From contig DASZFO010000257.1 of assembly GCA_035939775.1 (NCBI GenBank), forward strand, positions 1 to 52,405: 52,405 nt of DNA, read 5' to 3'. Position numbers and translations under genes: made by a program. Positions 33,098 through 41,601 of the stretch are shown one piece after another (the first letter of the stretch is position 1; the number at the start of each line of letters is the position of its first letter). The stretch is from Pirellulales bacterium. Its GTDB lineage: Bacteria; Planctomycetota; Planctomycetia; Pirellulales; DATAWG01. The notes below the pieces were generated by a model that saw only the letters and a program-made list of their open reading frames with translations, was not told the origin of the DNA and did not search any database.

Positions 33098-34027
33098 TCA
33101 TGGCGTGCCACGTGCTTGATTCACGAGATTGCTCGCTCCCTGGACCAGCAATTCGCCAGCCAACCGAACACCCAGCAATGCTGCCTGGTCAGTGCTCCCG
33201 CTTACGCTGCCGATCAAACGCACACTGCCGTCCGGGCTTAGGACGACGCCGTCGAGTTTCAGTCGTCCACCCAAGTCGATCCGTCCCCAGGCACCGATTG
33301 GCGCAAGACAGCCCCCGTCAAGCTCCGCTAAAAACGCACGCTCGGCCACGACCGCCGCGCGCGACAACGGATCATCGAGCACTGCGACGGCTGGTCGGCG
33401 CCGCGAGTCCACGCGAACCTCTAATCCGAGCGCTCCCTGACCGACGGCGGGCAGGAAGAGAGGCGGCTCGAGGAACTGAGTGATTCTCGAATCAAATCCG
33501 AGCCGCTTAAGCCCGGCTTCGGCCAAGACGATCGCGTCGCACTCTCCCGCGGCGAGTTTCCGCAGCCGTGTTTCGACATTCCCGCGGATTGGATCCATTT
33601 GCAGATCGGAGCGTAAATAACGCAACTGGGCTTGCCGGCGCAGGCTGCCGGTTCCGATCCTGGCGCCAGCCAGAAGAGCGTCGAGTGGTTTTCCTTCGCG
33701 ACAAATGAGCGCATCCCGCGGCGATTCGCGCGGCGGCACCGCGGCAAGCGCCAGACCGGCGACATCGTCTGTTGGCAAATCCTTGAGGCTGTGGACTGCG
33801 ACGTCGATCCGTCCGTCATTTAGGGCCCGTTGCAGCTCTTTGGTAAAGACTCCGGAAGTGCCGATATCGCCGATCGGGCTCTGTTGCTCGACGTCGCCGC
33901 GCGTGGTGATCGGCACCAGCTCGACGGCGTGGCCTCGCTCGACTAATTGATCGGCCACCCATTGCGCCTGCCACCGCGCTAGCGGGCTGGCCCGAGTGCC
34001 GATGCGAATTGGAGCAGCGAAGGACAT
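33098..34027 (-). CDS. hemC: Hydroxymethylbilane synthase (porphobilinogen deaminase)
   Basis: A 309-residue HemC, which joins four porphobilinogens into hydroxymethylbilane for heme and related tetrapyrroles. IRIGTRASPLARWQAQWV (about 7-24), HSLKDLPT (79-86) with catalytic Asp83, GTGSLRRQAQLRYLR (about 125-139), RGNVETRLRKL (about 148-158) and LDGGCLAPIGAW with the dipyrromethane-binding Cys240 are all present. Length is normal. It lies 24 bp downstream of the DUF502 gene on the same strand, likely in one transcript. Confidence 0.97.
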   Translation of the reverse strand: MSFAAPIRIGTRASPLARWQAQWVADQLVERGHAVELVPITTRGDVEQQSPIGDIGTSGVFTKELQRALNDGRIDVAVHSLKDLPTDDVAGLALAAVPPRESPRDALICREGKPLDALLAGARIGTGSLRRQAQLRYLRSDLQMDPIRGNVETRLRKLAAGECDAIVLAEAGLKRLGFDSRITQFLEPPLFLPAVGQGALGLEVRVDSRRRPAVAVLDDPLSRAAVVAERAFLAELDGGCLAPIGAWGRIDLGGRLKLDGVVLSPDGSVRLIGSVSGSTDQAALLGVRLAGELLVQGASNLVNQARGTP

Positions 34028-34051
34028 GGGTTTGGAATCTGCTCGTCGCGA

Positions 34052-34942
34052 TTAGGTAGCGCTCTTCGGCCCCGGCTCGCGTCGAGAGGTTTTTTCGCGC
34101 AATTCCCGCGCCGGCACGACGACGCCGCAGGAAATGAAGAATTGCAGCGCTTCATCAATGGTCAGATTCAAGTCGTGCGCCGCGGTCTTGGGCACGGTGA
34201 CGACGTTCCCTGTAAACGGAACCGGTGAACCGGGCACCGCGACCGTGAGGCACGGCTCGCGGGCCGCACCGGCAATGTCGCGCATCCCTTCGCCCGTAAC
34301 CAATCCCACAGTCCAAATGCCGGCCCGCGGATATTCAATTGCCACCACCCGTTTGAACTCGACTTCACTTTCGACGAATGCAAAATCCGTCACCTTCTTG
34401 ACCGACGCATAGACGCTGCGAACCACGGGAAGTCTGCGGGCGATCGATCCGATGAATCCGCCGACGCCCGCGGCGAACAGCCGGCCGAGGACATACAGCA
34501 CCAACACGAACAGCAGCAGGAACACTGGCACCACGACCACCGGCCGGAGATACCGCAGATTCACGTAGTCCTCGAACGCAGATCGAGCGTTGGGAAGCGA
34601 CCTGCCAGCCAGGCCGGCCCGCAAATCATCCGCGATCGCGGCCGGAATGTACTGGCCGCTTTCGAGGCGAACGTAGGCTCGGCCGTCGAATAGGAGCGTC
34701 GGTTTCGCTTCCCGGTCTCCCGGTTGTTCGCGGACATCCCAAGCCCACCAGACTAGGGCCTCGCGGGCGGCATCGGTCACGGGCTTCAATACATAAAGCT
34801 GCACCGTGCCAAATACCCACAGGAAGATCACAATCGTGAGAATCGGCGGCAAGATGAGGGCTAAGCCGCGAAAAACGGCCCCGCGGAACGATCGCGACCG
34901 CGCTGGAACCACCGGCACGGGTTGTAATGGGGCGCTGGCCAT
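34052..34942 (-). CDS. DUF502 family membrane protein
   Basis: A 296-residue protein with two membrane helices: about 22-44 (FRGLALILPPILTIVIFLWVFGTVQL) and about 147-172 (LRPVVVVPVFLLLFVLVLYVLGRLFA). The family features PPILTI, RLPVVRSVYASVKKVTDF and KRVVAIEYPRAGIWTVGLVT follow. The C-terminal part is cytoplasmic (TVAVPGSPVPFTGNVVTVPK, then SCGVVVPA). ATG 34942 is chosen; a TTG at 35011 that overlaps the comF stop is possible and would add 23 residues. Function is unknown; it is often next to small-molecule or envelope genes. Confidence 0.88.
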   Translation of the reverse strand: MASAPLQPVPVVPARSRSFRGAVFRGLALILPPILTIVIFLWVFGTVQLYVLKPVTDAAREALVWWAWDVREQPGDREAKPTLLFDGRAYVRLESGQYIPAAIADDLRAGLAGRSLPNARSAFEDYVNLRYLRPVVVVPVFLLLFVLVLYVLGRLFAAGVGGFIGSIARRLPVVRSVYASVKKVTDFAFVESEVEFKRVVAIEYPRAGIWTVGLVTGEGMRDIAGAAREPCLTVAVPGSPVPFTGNVVTVPKTAAHDLNLTIDEALQFFISCGVVVPARELREKTSRREPGPKSAT

Positions 34943-35007
34943 ATCCCTGTAGTCTTTCCGATTCACCGATCGCTGACAAGCGCCGCGGTTGCGACGTGGA
35001 TGCAGCT

Positions 35008-35832
35008 TCAACTAAAGTCTCGCGCCTCCGCTCGGGCAACGACGACGATCGCCACGTCGTCGGCGCCGCCGCGACGCAAAATGCCGGCGGCCTCGTTCGC
35101 GGTCGCGCCCGTCGTCATCACGTCGTCGACGAGCAGGACCCGCGCGCCGCTGAAATCCCAGCTCGACTTGATCCGAAACGCGCCGCGAATGTTCTCCCTT
35201 CGATCTTCCGGCGGCAATTCATTCTGGGGTCGGGTAAGCCGCCGACGCGCCAACGCTCCCGCGGCGGGGACGCCAAGGCGTTTGGCGATCGCGGCAGCCA
35301 GCAAATCCGGACTGTTCGCCCCGCGACTTAGCCGGCGCCGCCAGTGCATCGGAATGGGGATCGCCACCTCCGGACGCCATGCGGCAAGTTCGTCGTGGCG
35401 CGACTCCGCCAGCAACTTTCCGATGGCCGCGGCCAACGGCTCGCCGTTCGGCCGCTTCATTCGCAGGATCGCCTCGCGGAGTTCATCGCGATACGGACCC
35501 AAGCGAACTGCCGCGCCGAACTTCCAATCCGCCTCTCGGCAGCGGGGGCACGTGCTTGCCGTAAACATGGCCTTTCCTTCGATCGAGGTTGCGCATCGCG
35601 GGCAGGCGGCATGCGCGCTGGCCGACAATGACCTGCGGCAGGTTGAACAGAGCAAAATGCCGTCCGCCGGCCCCAATGTTTCCTCTTGGCAAAATGCGCA
35701 TCGTGGCGGGTAAACCAGTTCCGCTCCGGTTTGCGCGGCGCGCCGCAACCATCGCGCCGCGCTTATGCGGATTCGGCGCACGCGCCGCGCGAAGGATGCT
35801 ATTGACGGACCGGAATTGCCTTGGTTGCGCAT
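35008..35832 (-). CDS. comF: ComF-family phosphoribosyltransferase-like protein
   Basis: 274 residues. An N-terminal double zinc ribbon has CAFCQEE, CSTCRRS, CPRCATS and CPRCREAD (four CxxC pairs). A PRTase fold follows, with IPIPMHWRRRLSRGANSPDLLA (about 160-181), RRLTRPQNELPPEDRRENIRGAF and the PRPP-binding loop VLLVDDVMTTGATANEAA (about 232-249). ComF is required for DNA uptake in naturally competent bacteria, and homologues are widespread with uncertain roles elsewhere. No other competence gene is in the window. Confidence 0.93.
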   Translation of the reverse strand: MRNQGNSGPSIASFARRVRRIRISAARWLRRAAQTGAELVYPPRCAFCQEETLGPADGILLCSTCRRSLSASAHAACPRCATSIEGKAMFTASTCPRCREADWKFGAAVRLGPYRDELREAILRMKRPNGEPLAAAIGKLLAESRHDELAAWRPEVAIPIPMHWRRRLSRGANSPDLLAAAIAKRLGVPAAGALARRRLTRPQNELPPEDRRENIRGAFRIKSSWDFSGARVLLVDDVMTTGATANEAAGILRRGGADDVAIVVVARAEARDFS

Positions 35833-36044
35833 CTTCGGAATTTCACTTGGTGATCGACCTTACGAGAAACCGCCAGAATATGGTATTCGATTTCAGCCCG
35901 GAGTGCCCTAAATCGCTGTTTCGCCAAACTTCACAAACCGCCATTGCACAAAACCGGCAATCAGGGGATCATGCGCACCGCAAACTGCCATCTCCGTTGG
36001 CTCGCCATGAGCCGGCTCCCGCAAGCATGGAGGCTTGTTGAGAC

Positions 36045-36719
36045 ATGCGCCGCTCCCAATTCGCCATTTTTTCCGTGGCCCTACTAACGTCGATCGGCGG
36101 CGCCGGCTGTGGTTCGCATGACGGCGCATCGCCCGCAACCGCCAGCATCGCCGCCGCCGGGCAACTAGCCGCGCCGAACGCGGCGGCCGACAAGACCGAG
36201 CAAGATAAGCTCCACCCGGTCGCCGTCGTCCACACTTCGCTGGGCGATATTACGCTCCGCCTCGACGCCGAGCATGCGCCGATCAGCGTCGACAATTTCT
36301 TGACGTACGTCGAGCAAGGACACTACGACAACACGATCTTCCATCAAGTGCTGGCCAAGCCGGCAGTGATTCTCGGCGGTGGATACGACACCTTCCGAAA
36401 GGAAAAGCCCGCTGGGTTGCCGATCCGAAATGAGGCCCAAAATGGGCTGAAAAACGTCCGCGGCACGGTCGGCATGGTCCGCCGCCCGGATTCGATCGAT
36501 AGCTCGACGAGCCAGTTCTATTTCAATGCAGGCGACAATCCGCAACTCGATCACAAGAGCGACGCCGCCGACGGCTACGGCTATTGTGTGTTCGGCGAAG
36601 TGACCGCGGGCTTGGAAATCGTCGAGCAGATCGCCAAGTCGGCGGTCCACGACACACCGCAAGTCTCGAGTACGCCCGTCGAGCAGGTGGCCGTCAAGTG
36701 GATTCACGTCGTCCGCTGA
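36045..36719 (+). CDS. Cyclophilin-type peptidyl-prolyl isomerase, probable lipoprotein
   Basis: 224 residues. A signal segment (SQFAIFSVALLTSIGGAGC) ends with Cys22 as a possible lipidation site, then a 35-residue Ala-rich linker. The cyclophilin domain starts near residue 58 (PVAVVHTSLGDITLRLDAEHAPISVDNFLTY). In the catalytic loop the usual FHRV is FHQV (His100-Gln101), so the key Arg is replaced. GGGYD, NVRGTVGMVRRPDSIDSSTSQFYFNAGDNPQLD and FGEVTAGLEIVEQI follow normally. It is likely a folding helper outside the cytoplasm, but isomerase activity may be reduced. Confidence 0.88.
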   Translation: MRRSQFAIFSVALLTSIGGAGCGSHDGASPATASIAAAGQLAAPNAAADKTEQDKLHPVAVVHTSLGDITLRLDAEHAPISVDNFLTYVEQGHYDNTIFHQVLAKPAVILGGGYDTFRKEKPAGLPIRNEAQNGLKNVRGTVGMVRRPDSIDSSTSQFYFNAGDNPQLDHKSDAADGYGYCVFGEVTAGLEIVEQIAKSAVHDTPQVSSTPVEQVAVKWIHVVR

Positions 36720-37145
36720 CTGCCGCGCGCAGTGCCGCATTCGACATCTTCTGAAAGTCGACCAACGCTGCCGTGCCGGGCGGTTCGCGCGGTACCACAC
36801 TCGAGCCGATGATCGCCAAATCTCGATCGTCGTGTCAGTCTAGAATGTGCTCTCGCTGCGAACCTGCCGCACCACGATTTGTCATAATCGGCGCCGGGGG
36901 AACTTAAGAACCATCAGCCTTTGGATGGCTCGCTCCGTTTCCAGTGGTTAATCGAAAACTATTGCCTCGCATTAAGTTGCGCGCTCGACGAGAGAATTAC
37001 AACCCATTTGATGCAAAATCCCCATTTTGATAATCGCGAAGATTTCAGGCATTCGGGCGGAATTTGTTTGGCAACTTGCGATCAAGCTGATAGGATCACG
37101 CGCTGGAGATATCAGGCAGGGATTCGGTGGCAGGAGGTAACCGAC
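36720..37145. other. Gap upstream of the small zinc-ribbon gene
   Basis: Apart from an open frame that runs into the next gene without a good start, no gene is seen. The segment 37040-37138 leads to a very strong Shine-Dalgarno sequence (AGGAGGT) and is relatively AT-rich, so the promoter of the zinc-ribbon gene probably lies around 36860-37060. Confidence 0.4.
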
Positions 37146-37376
37146 ATGTCTAATCCCTTGTTTTTTGTTCAGGAATGCCCGACCTGCGGTAGGAGTCTGT
37201 ACATACGCGTGGCCTATCTGGGCCGGCGCGTTGTCTGTCAGCACTGCAATGGGCATCTCGAAGCCTGCGATCCGGCTAGCGCCGCTTATCCTCCTTGCGA
37301 TTCGAGCGCCGCGATTCTCAAGCGCGCGGACGAACTGCTAGAGACGATCGACCGACGCACATCGAAGGCTTCGTAG
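37146..37376 (+). CDS. Small zinc-ribbon protein (76 aa)
   Basis: Starts MSNPLFFVQECPTCGRSLYI, with CPTC (11-14) and CQHC (32-35) as a four-Cys zinc ribbon around RVAYLGRRVV. A short helical C-terminus follows (AAILKRADELLETIDRR). AGGAGGT lies 7 bases before the ATG, a textbook ribosome-binding site, which decides the start against a longer upstream frame. Function is unknown; similar small ribbons are common in planctomycetes. Confidence 0.78.
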   Translation: MSNPLFFVQECPTCGRSLYIRVAYLGRRVVCQHCNGHLEACDPASAAYPPCDSSAAILKRADELLETIDRRTSKAS

Positions 37377-37383
37377 CGCAGGC

Positions 37384-37626
37384 ATGCTTCAGTACAAGGC
37401 CGGCTACAAATTCGTTAGCGGCGGTGTGCATGCCCAGGTTCTGGATTTTCGCGCAGCGATCACGTGCGCGGACACGCTGGAAAATGCGCGTCACCTTTTG
37501 GCAATTGCCTTGAGGGACGTCGCCGAGGCCGCGTTGGAGTTAGGGCAGCCTTTGCCATTTCCCAATCCGTTGTCGTCCGATCCAGATATGGATATACAAG
37601 AGCCGATCGAACTGCAGTTGACGTAA
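37384..37626 (+). CDS. HicB-like antitoxin-type protein, no HicA seen
   Basis: 80 residues in the HicB partial RNase H-like fold: YKFVSGGVHAQVLDFRAAITCADTLENARHLLAIALRDVAEAAL (about 8-52) matches the 'G.y.A.v.dlpg..t.gdTleEA..n...al' plan. No C-terminal DNA-binding helix is obvious. HicB normally sits beside HicA (a small dsRBD-like mRNase), but neither neighbour looks like HicA. It follows the zinc-ribbon gene by 7 bp and probably shares its transcript. Confidence 0.68.
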   Translation: MLQYKAGYKFVSGGVHAQVLDFRAAITCADTLENARHLLAIALRDVAEAALELGQPLPFPNPLSSDPDMDIQEPIELQLT

Positions 37627-37653
37627 TCTTGAAATACGTAACGCACTCGGCCG

Positions 37654-38151
37654 ATGGACAACCTCGCGCGCAGCTTTGACGCGGATCCGGCTTCCGTAGA
37701 GCATCGTCTACTTGCCGAGACGGCGTGGATGGGCGGTGAATCGGTTTCGGTTCGTTACTAACTGGGCCGACTGCTAAGCCGTAACCTATTCCGCGGGTCC
37801 GACGCTGACGTTGAGCGCCGTCTCGTAGCTTATCTTGCAAAAACGACATCCAAGAAAGGAGCGGCGCTTATCCTGGACGAGGGAAGTTGGCGGATCGCCG
37901 TGCCACTCCTTTGTTACCGGTTTGAGACTGAATTTGGCCGCAGCTCCAAGCGGAAACCAAACGACGTTTCAGCGATTGAGGCCGTCCTCAAGAATCCCTC
38001 GGTCACGCTCGCCGACCTCGCGCGCGACATCGGCACGACTGAAAAGCAGCTTCGTCGCATGTCGCTCGTCACCTTCGCGATGGCACTCCCGATTCGATCC
38101 CGCGGCCGGCGCAGCCGCAACAACAGACGGGCGAGGAAGAATCTGCCGTAA
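37654..38151 (+). pseudogene. Uncharacterised small gene interrupted by an in-frame TAA
   Basis: ATG 37654 opens a frame MDNLARSFDADPASVEHRLL...VSVRY that stops at TAA 37759-37761 after 35 codons. The same frame is then open for 129 codons to 38151 (LGRLLSRNLFRGSDADVERR..., AVPLLCYRFETEFG, NPSVTLADLARDIGTTEKQLRRM) with protein-like composition and only a late GTG (37900) as a possible restart. Read together it would be a protein of about 165 residues whose C-terminal part resembles a helix-turn-helix (LADLARDIGTTEKQL). It is most likely a nonsense-mutated gene. Confidence 0.6.
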
Positions 38152-38164
38152 CCGAACGATGAAA

Positions 38165-39277
38165 CTAGCCCCGACTCCCGACAAGCCATCGCTTGGCTCG
38201 CAGCATCTGTGCCTTGGGTCGTAGCGGGGCGTAATACGGGTAGTGATAGCTCGTTTGGATACGGGTTGCCCAGTGGCGTTTCGCGTCGAGCGAGCCGGGG
38301 CCGAGGTCGATCAAGTGATCGCCGCGGCGGAAGCTGTCTTCGATCATGTGGCGCAGGAGGACGCTCCCGCTCCCTTCGGTGGTCACGGCCGGATCGAAGC
38401 CCATGCGCAGCCCGTAAACCGAGCCGCGGTAATGGTAGTTGTAAGCGAAGGCGGCGGGGCGGCCCGCGAGCAGGAGCAGATTGAGATCGAGTCCGCCCGC
38501 GGCGGCGGCCGTTGCGTGAGCGTCACGAAGATAATCGCGGACCGATTCGTGCGAGAGAGTCGTGCCGTCGGCGGCGGCACTTTGCCAACTTTGCCCGGCG
38601 ATCGCTTCGCAGGAGTCGTAGAGGTCCCATCGCGGATCGCCGTCGCCGTAACGAGTTCCCTGGGGGCGATAGCGGATGTAAGTCACTTCGCCGCAGTCCG
38701 ACAGCCGCCGTTCGGCGCGAGTGACATTCTGTCGCCAGCGACCTTTGCGACAGGCCCAATATTTCTCCCAATCCCCTTCGAGTTGAATCTGTGCCGCGTG
38801 CACCAGCGGTTCGCCGCGTGTCGTCATGCCGGCGGCGCGCATCGCTTTGCCCGTGCGGCCGGCGTCGATCCCGTCGGCATCGACCCAGCGGAGATCGACG
38901 AGATCCCAATCGCGCGGCGTGGCGTGAATGTGCCGCAGCCCTGCCCAAAGCGTGGCGGTCGGATTCGGTCCGATCGGGCCGAAAAAGGTGCCCCAGCCGT
39001 CGAGCGGATACGTCAGCACTCGAACCGTTCCCAGCCGCGTTCGCTCCGGCAATACGGTCAGCGGAAGAATTCCGATCGGTCGATCGTCGCCCGAAACGAT
39101 TAGCACTCTTAAGCGCTGCCGGTCTCCGTGATGCCGCCAATAGGTTTCCAGCCACTCAAACGACTGGAAGAATGTTGCTCCGCGGGATTGCGGAAGCAGC
39201 GAATTCCAGAGCAACCGATGTTGGATCAGGTCGTCCAGGCTATTGATCTCAGTCACTCGAGTCATCGGCGGTCGCAT
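38165..39277 (-). CDS. GNAT/CelD-like (BcsL) acetyltransferase-family protein
   Basis: A 370-residue protein of the CelD/BcsL-type double-GNAT group. LLPQSRGATFFQSFEWLETYWRHHG (about 26-50), RLRVLIVSGDDRPIGILPL (about 54-72) and WACRKGRWRQNVTRAERRL (about 177-195) are the first half. RPAAFAYNYHYRGSVYGLRMGFDP (about 288-311) and GSGSVLLRHMIEDSFRRG..DLGPG (about 317-342) give the second, acetyl-CoA-like half. Members are linked to cellulose or exopolysaccharide and lipid modification. ATG 39277 has AGAAG upstream; ATG 39265 is also possible. Confidence 0.85.
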   Translation of the reverse strand: MRPPMTRVTEINSLDDLIQHRLLWNSLLPQSRGATFFQSFEWLETYWRHHGDRQRLRVLIVSGDDRPIGILPLTVLPERTRLGTVRVLTYPLDGWGTFFGPIGPNPTATLWAGLRHIHATPRDWDLVDLRWVDADGIDAGRTGKAMRAAGMTTRGEPLVHAAQIQLEGDWEKYWACRKGRWRQNVTRAERRLSDCGEVTYIRYRPQGTRYGDGDPRWDLYDSCEAIAGQSWQSAAADGTTLSHESVRDYLRDAHATAAAAGGLDLNLLLLAGRPAAFAYNYHYRGSVYGLRMGFDPAVTTEGSGSVLLRHMIEDSFRRGDHLIDLGPGSLDAKRHWATRIQTSYHYPYYAPLRPKAQMLRAKRWLVGSRG

Positions 39278-39820
39278 TCTTCTAGTGTAGCTGGCGTGCT
39301 CCGCTCGCCGTCGAGTTGCCTGCGGACATAGCGATGATGGAAGGCCGGCGCGGGCCGGCAAGACCACGGTCGCAATCCGGATGCCCTGAGTGGAGGGTTT
39401 TTATTGACGTGGCTGCCGGAAGATCGCTTTACTATTAGATGGCTTCGATTTGCGCCGAAGAGGCAGGCTTTGCCGAATGGTAAACGGTGAATCGAGAAGG
39501 GGAGAAAATGCAACGTCGTCGAGTTCTGGCAACGCGACGATCGGGTCATGCGGCAGAATTTCTCGCGCGCGATATGACGCCGAAATGTAGCGGAATTCGC
39601 CAGAATTCCGAGAGCGTCGCGAAAGAGCACGATGGAATGGTAAGTTTACTGACGAGGGCAAGTATCGAGCCCTCCGCGAAACTTCGGGCGGTTGGCTGGG
39701 TTGAATAAACTGGCGATCATTGGAAACGGTTCCGGTCGCCAGCGGGCTTGCCGACGCTGGCAGCGTCGGCCACGCGTCAATCGCAGTAAGTGAACTGCAT
39801 CCCCAAGCGAAGGGCATTTT
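39278..39820. other. Gap between the GNAT gene and the DUF1549 gene
   Basis: About 540 bp without a convincing gene; a 73-codon frame at 39487 has no ribosome-binding site. It contains GGCCGGCGCGGGCCGGC (39342-39358), GGAATTCGCCAGAATTCC (39593-39610) and the exact repeat at 39751. GAAGG 7 bases before ATG 39821 is the ribosome-binding site of the next gene. Confidence 0.5.
39751..39774. repeat. Palindrome CCGACGCT-GGC-AGCGTCGG, second exact copy
   Basis: Identical over 24 bases to 7131-7154, with unrelated flanks. It lies 47 bp before the DUF1549 gene. Confidence 0.9.
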
Positions 39821-41527
39821 ATGTTGCGAACGACTCAGTTGGGATTCGTGATCATATTGGCCGCCGGCGTTTCGTTCATCGGCGCCGCTGTGGAGTCGAA
39901 TGCCTCGGTCGCGCCCAAGCAGGCGGCGGTTCAAACCGATCAATTGCTCCGCGCCGATCTGGCGGCCGCGCAATCGAGCGCGTCAAAGTCTGCCGGCGAC
40001 CAGAATTCAAAATCGGCCGACACCGCCTCGACCAAGCCGGCCAAGTTGGCCGATGACGAGACGTTCCTCCATCGCGCGTCGATGGACCTCATCGGCCAGC
40101 CGCCGACGCCGGCCGAAATCACCAGCTTCGTGCTCGATCCCTCTCCCGACAAGCGGTCCAAGATGGTCGATAAGCTGCTGGCGAAATCGGAGTTCGGCGA
40201 GAATTGGGCGCGATATTGGCGCGATGTGATCATGTACCGCCGCAGCGAAGATCGGTCGCTCCTCGCCTCGCCGGCGCTGACGCAGTATCTCACCGAACAG
40301 TTCAACAAGAACACTCCCTGGGACCAGATCGCCCGCTCGTTTATCACGGCCACGGGCGACGTGCGTGAGAACGGGGCCACTGGGATCATCGCGGCCCAAT
40401 TCGGACAGGCCCCCGAGGTGACGGCCGAGGTCTCGCGCATCTTCATGGGAATCGAAATCCAGTGCGCCAATTGCCACAACCATCCGACCGACCGCTGGAA
40501 GCGCACTCAGTTTCACGAGCTGGCGGCGTTCTTTCCGCGATTGGCCATGCGCCCGGTGAATCTTGCCACGCCAGGGCAGCGATCGTTCGCAGTCGTCGGA
40601 GTCGATCGGCCGCAAAAGCTTCAACGACCGAACCCAAATCTGCCGCAGGGAGAGCCCGAGCACTACATGCCCGATCTGAAGAACCCATCTTCCAAAGGCA
40701 CTTTGATGCAGCCGGTGTTTTTCCTCACCGGCCAAAAGCTCCCCGAGGGAACACCCGACGCCGAGCGCCGCGCGACGATTGCCAAGTGGATCACGGCGAA
40801 GCAGGATCCGTGGTTTGCCAAGGCATTCGTGAATCGGATTTGGTCGGAGTTGGTCGGCGAGGGATTCTACGAGCCGGTTGACGACATGGGTCCGGACCGC
40901 GAGTGTACGGCTCCGAAGACGCTCGATTATCTGGCTAATCAGTTCGTGCTGCACGACTACGACGTGAAGTGGCTCTACCGCACGATCATGGACACGGCCG
41001 CCTATCAGCGCGACAGCCGCTCGCGGCATTTGCCGGGCGAAACCCCTTTCGTGGCCAATTGTCCGCAACGGCTGCGAGCCGACGAACTGTTCACCGCCTT
41101 GATGTCGGCGATCGGCGTGCAGGACGATCCGGTGGCCAAGCAAGGAGGACAGGGGGGCGCGAAACGCTATCAGCCGCGCGACATGCGGGGGCTGTTCAAC
41201 GCCATGTTCGGCTATGATCCGAGCGTGCGACGCGATGAAGTGGTCGGCTCGATCCCGCAGGCGCTGGTGCTGATGAATTCGCCGCAGCTTGCCCGAGCGA
41301 TCGACGGCAAGCGCACCGACACGGCCCTGGGCGAGCTGTTGTCGAACACCAAGGACGACGAAGCGGTAACAACCGAACTCTATCTCCGCTGCCTCGCCCG
41401 CGAGCCGAAGCCGAGCGAAATGAAAATCTGCCTGGATCACGTCAAGCAAACCTCCAGCCGCCCGGAAGCCTTCGAAAACATCCTCTGGGCATTGGTCAAC
41501 TCGACAGAGTTCTTGCACCGCAAATAG
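39821..41527 (+). CDS. DUF1549/DUF1553 protein
   Basis: A 568-residue exported protein. Residues 7-27 (LGFVIILAAGVSFIGAAVES) are a signal peptide, followed by a Ser/Ala/Lys-rich linker. DUF1549 spans about 75-235: ETFLHRASMDLIGQPPTPAEI, FGENWARYWRDVIMYR, then QCANCHNHPTDRWKRTQFHELAAFF, with a CxxCH motif (CANCH) that may bind heme or metal. DUF1553 covers about 310-560: WFAKAFVNRIWSELVGEGFYEPVDDMGP, YDVKWLYRTIMDTAAYQRDS and PQALVLMNSPQLARAI. Such proteins are hugely expanded in planctomycetes and always paired with DUF1501. This one lacks the N-terminal PSD1 cytochrome and lectin-like modules of longer members. Confidence 0.94.
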   Translation: MLRTTQLGFVIILAAGVSFIGAAVESNASVAPKQAAVQTDQLLRADLAAAQSSASKSAGDQNSKSADTASTKPAKLADDETFLHRASMDLIGQPPTPAEITSFVLDPSPDKRSKMVDKLLAKSEFGENWARYWRDVIMYRRSEDRSLLASPALTQYLTEQFNKNTPWDQIARSFITATGDVRENGATGIIAAQFGQAPEVTAEVSRIFMGIEIQCANCHNHPTDRWKRTQFHELAAFFPRLAMRPVNLATPGQRSFAVVGVDRPQKLQRPNPNLPQGEPEHYMPDLKNPSSKGTLMQPVFFLTGQKLPEGTPDAERRATIAKWITAKQDPWFAKAFVNRIWSELVGEGFYEPVDDMGPDRECTAPKTLDYLANQFVLHDYDVKWLYRTIMDTAAYQRDSRSRHLPGETPFVANCPQRLRADELFTALMSAIGVQDDPVAKQGGQGGAKRYQPRDMRGLFNAMFGYDPSVRRDEVVGSIPQALVLMNSPQLARAIDGKRTDTALGELLSNTKDDEAVTTELYLRCLAREPKPSEMKICLDHVKQTSSRPEAFENILWALVNSTEFLHRK

Positions 41528-41559
41528 TCGGGCAGACTCGTAGGGCACGCCGTGCAGCG

Positions 41560-41587
41560 ATTCCAAAATCGAAAATCCAATATCCTC
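41560..41587. repeat. Weak 7-bp tandem array before the DUF1501 gene
   Basis: ATTCCAA, AATCGAA, AATCCAA, TATCCTC in phase, in the 74-bp gap between the DUF1549 and DUF1501 genes. Confidence 0.5.
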
Positions 41588-41601
41588 GACGAGATCAAAC
41601 C

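Noticed and set aside
39487-39708. 73-codon frame in the gap before the DUF1549 gene
   Set aside because: No ribosome-binding site, unusual composition, and it spans a palindrome and noncoding-like sequence.
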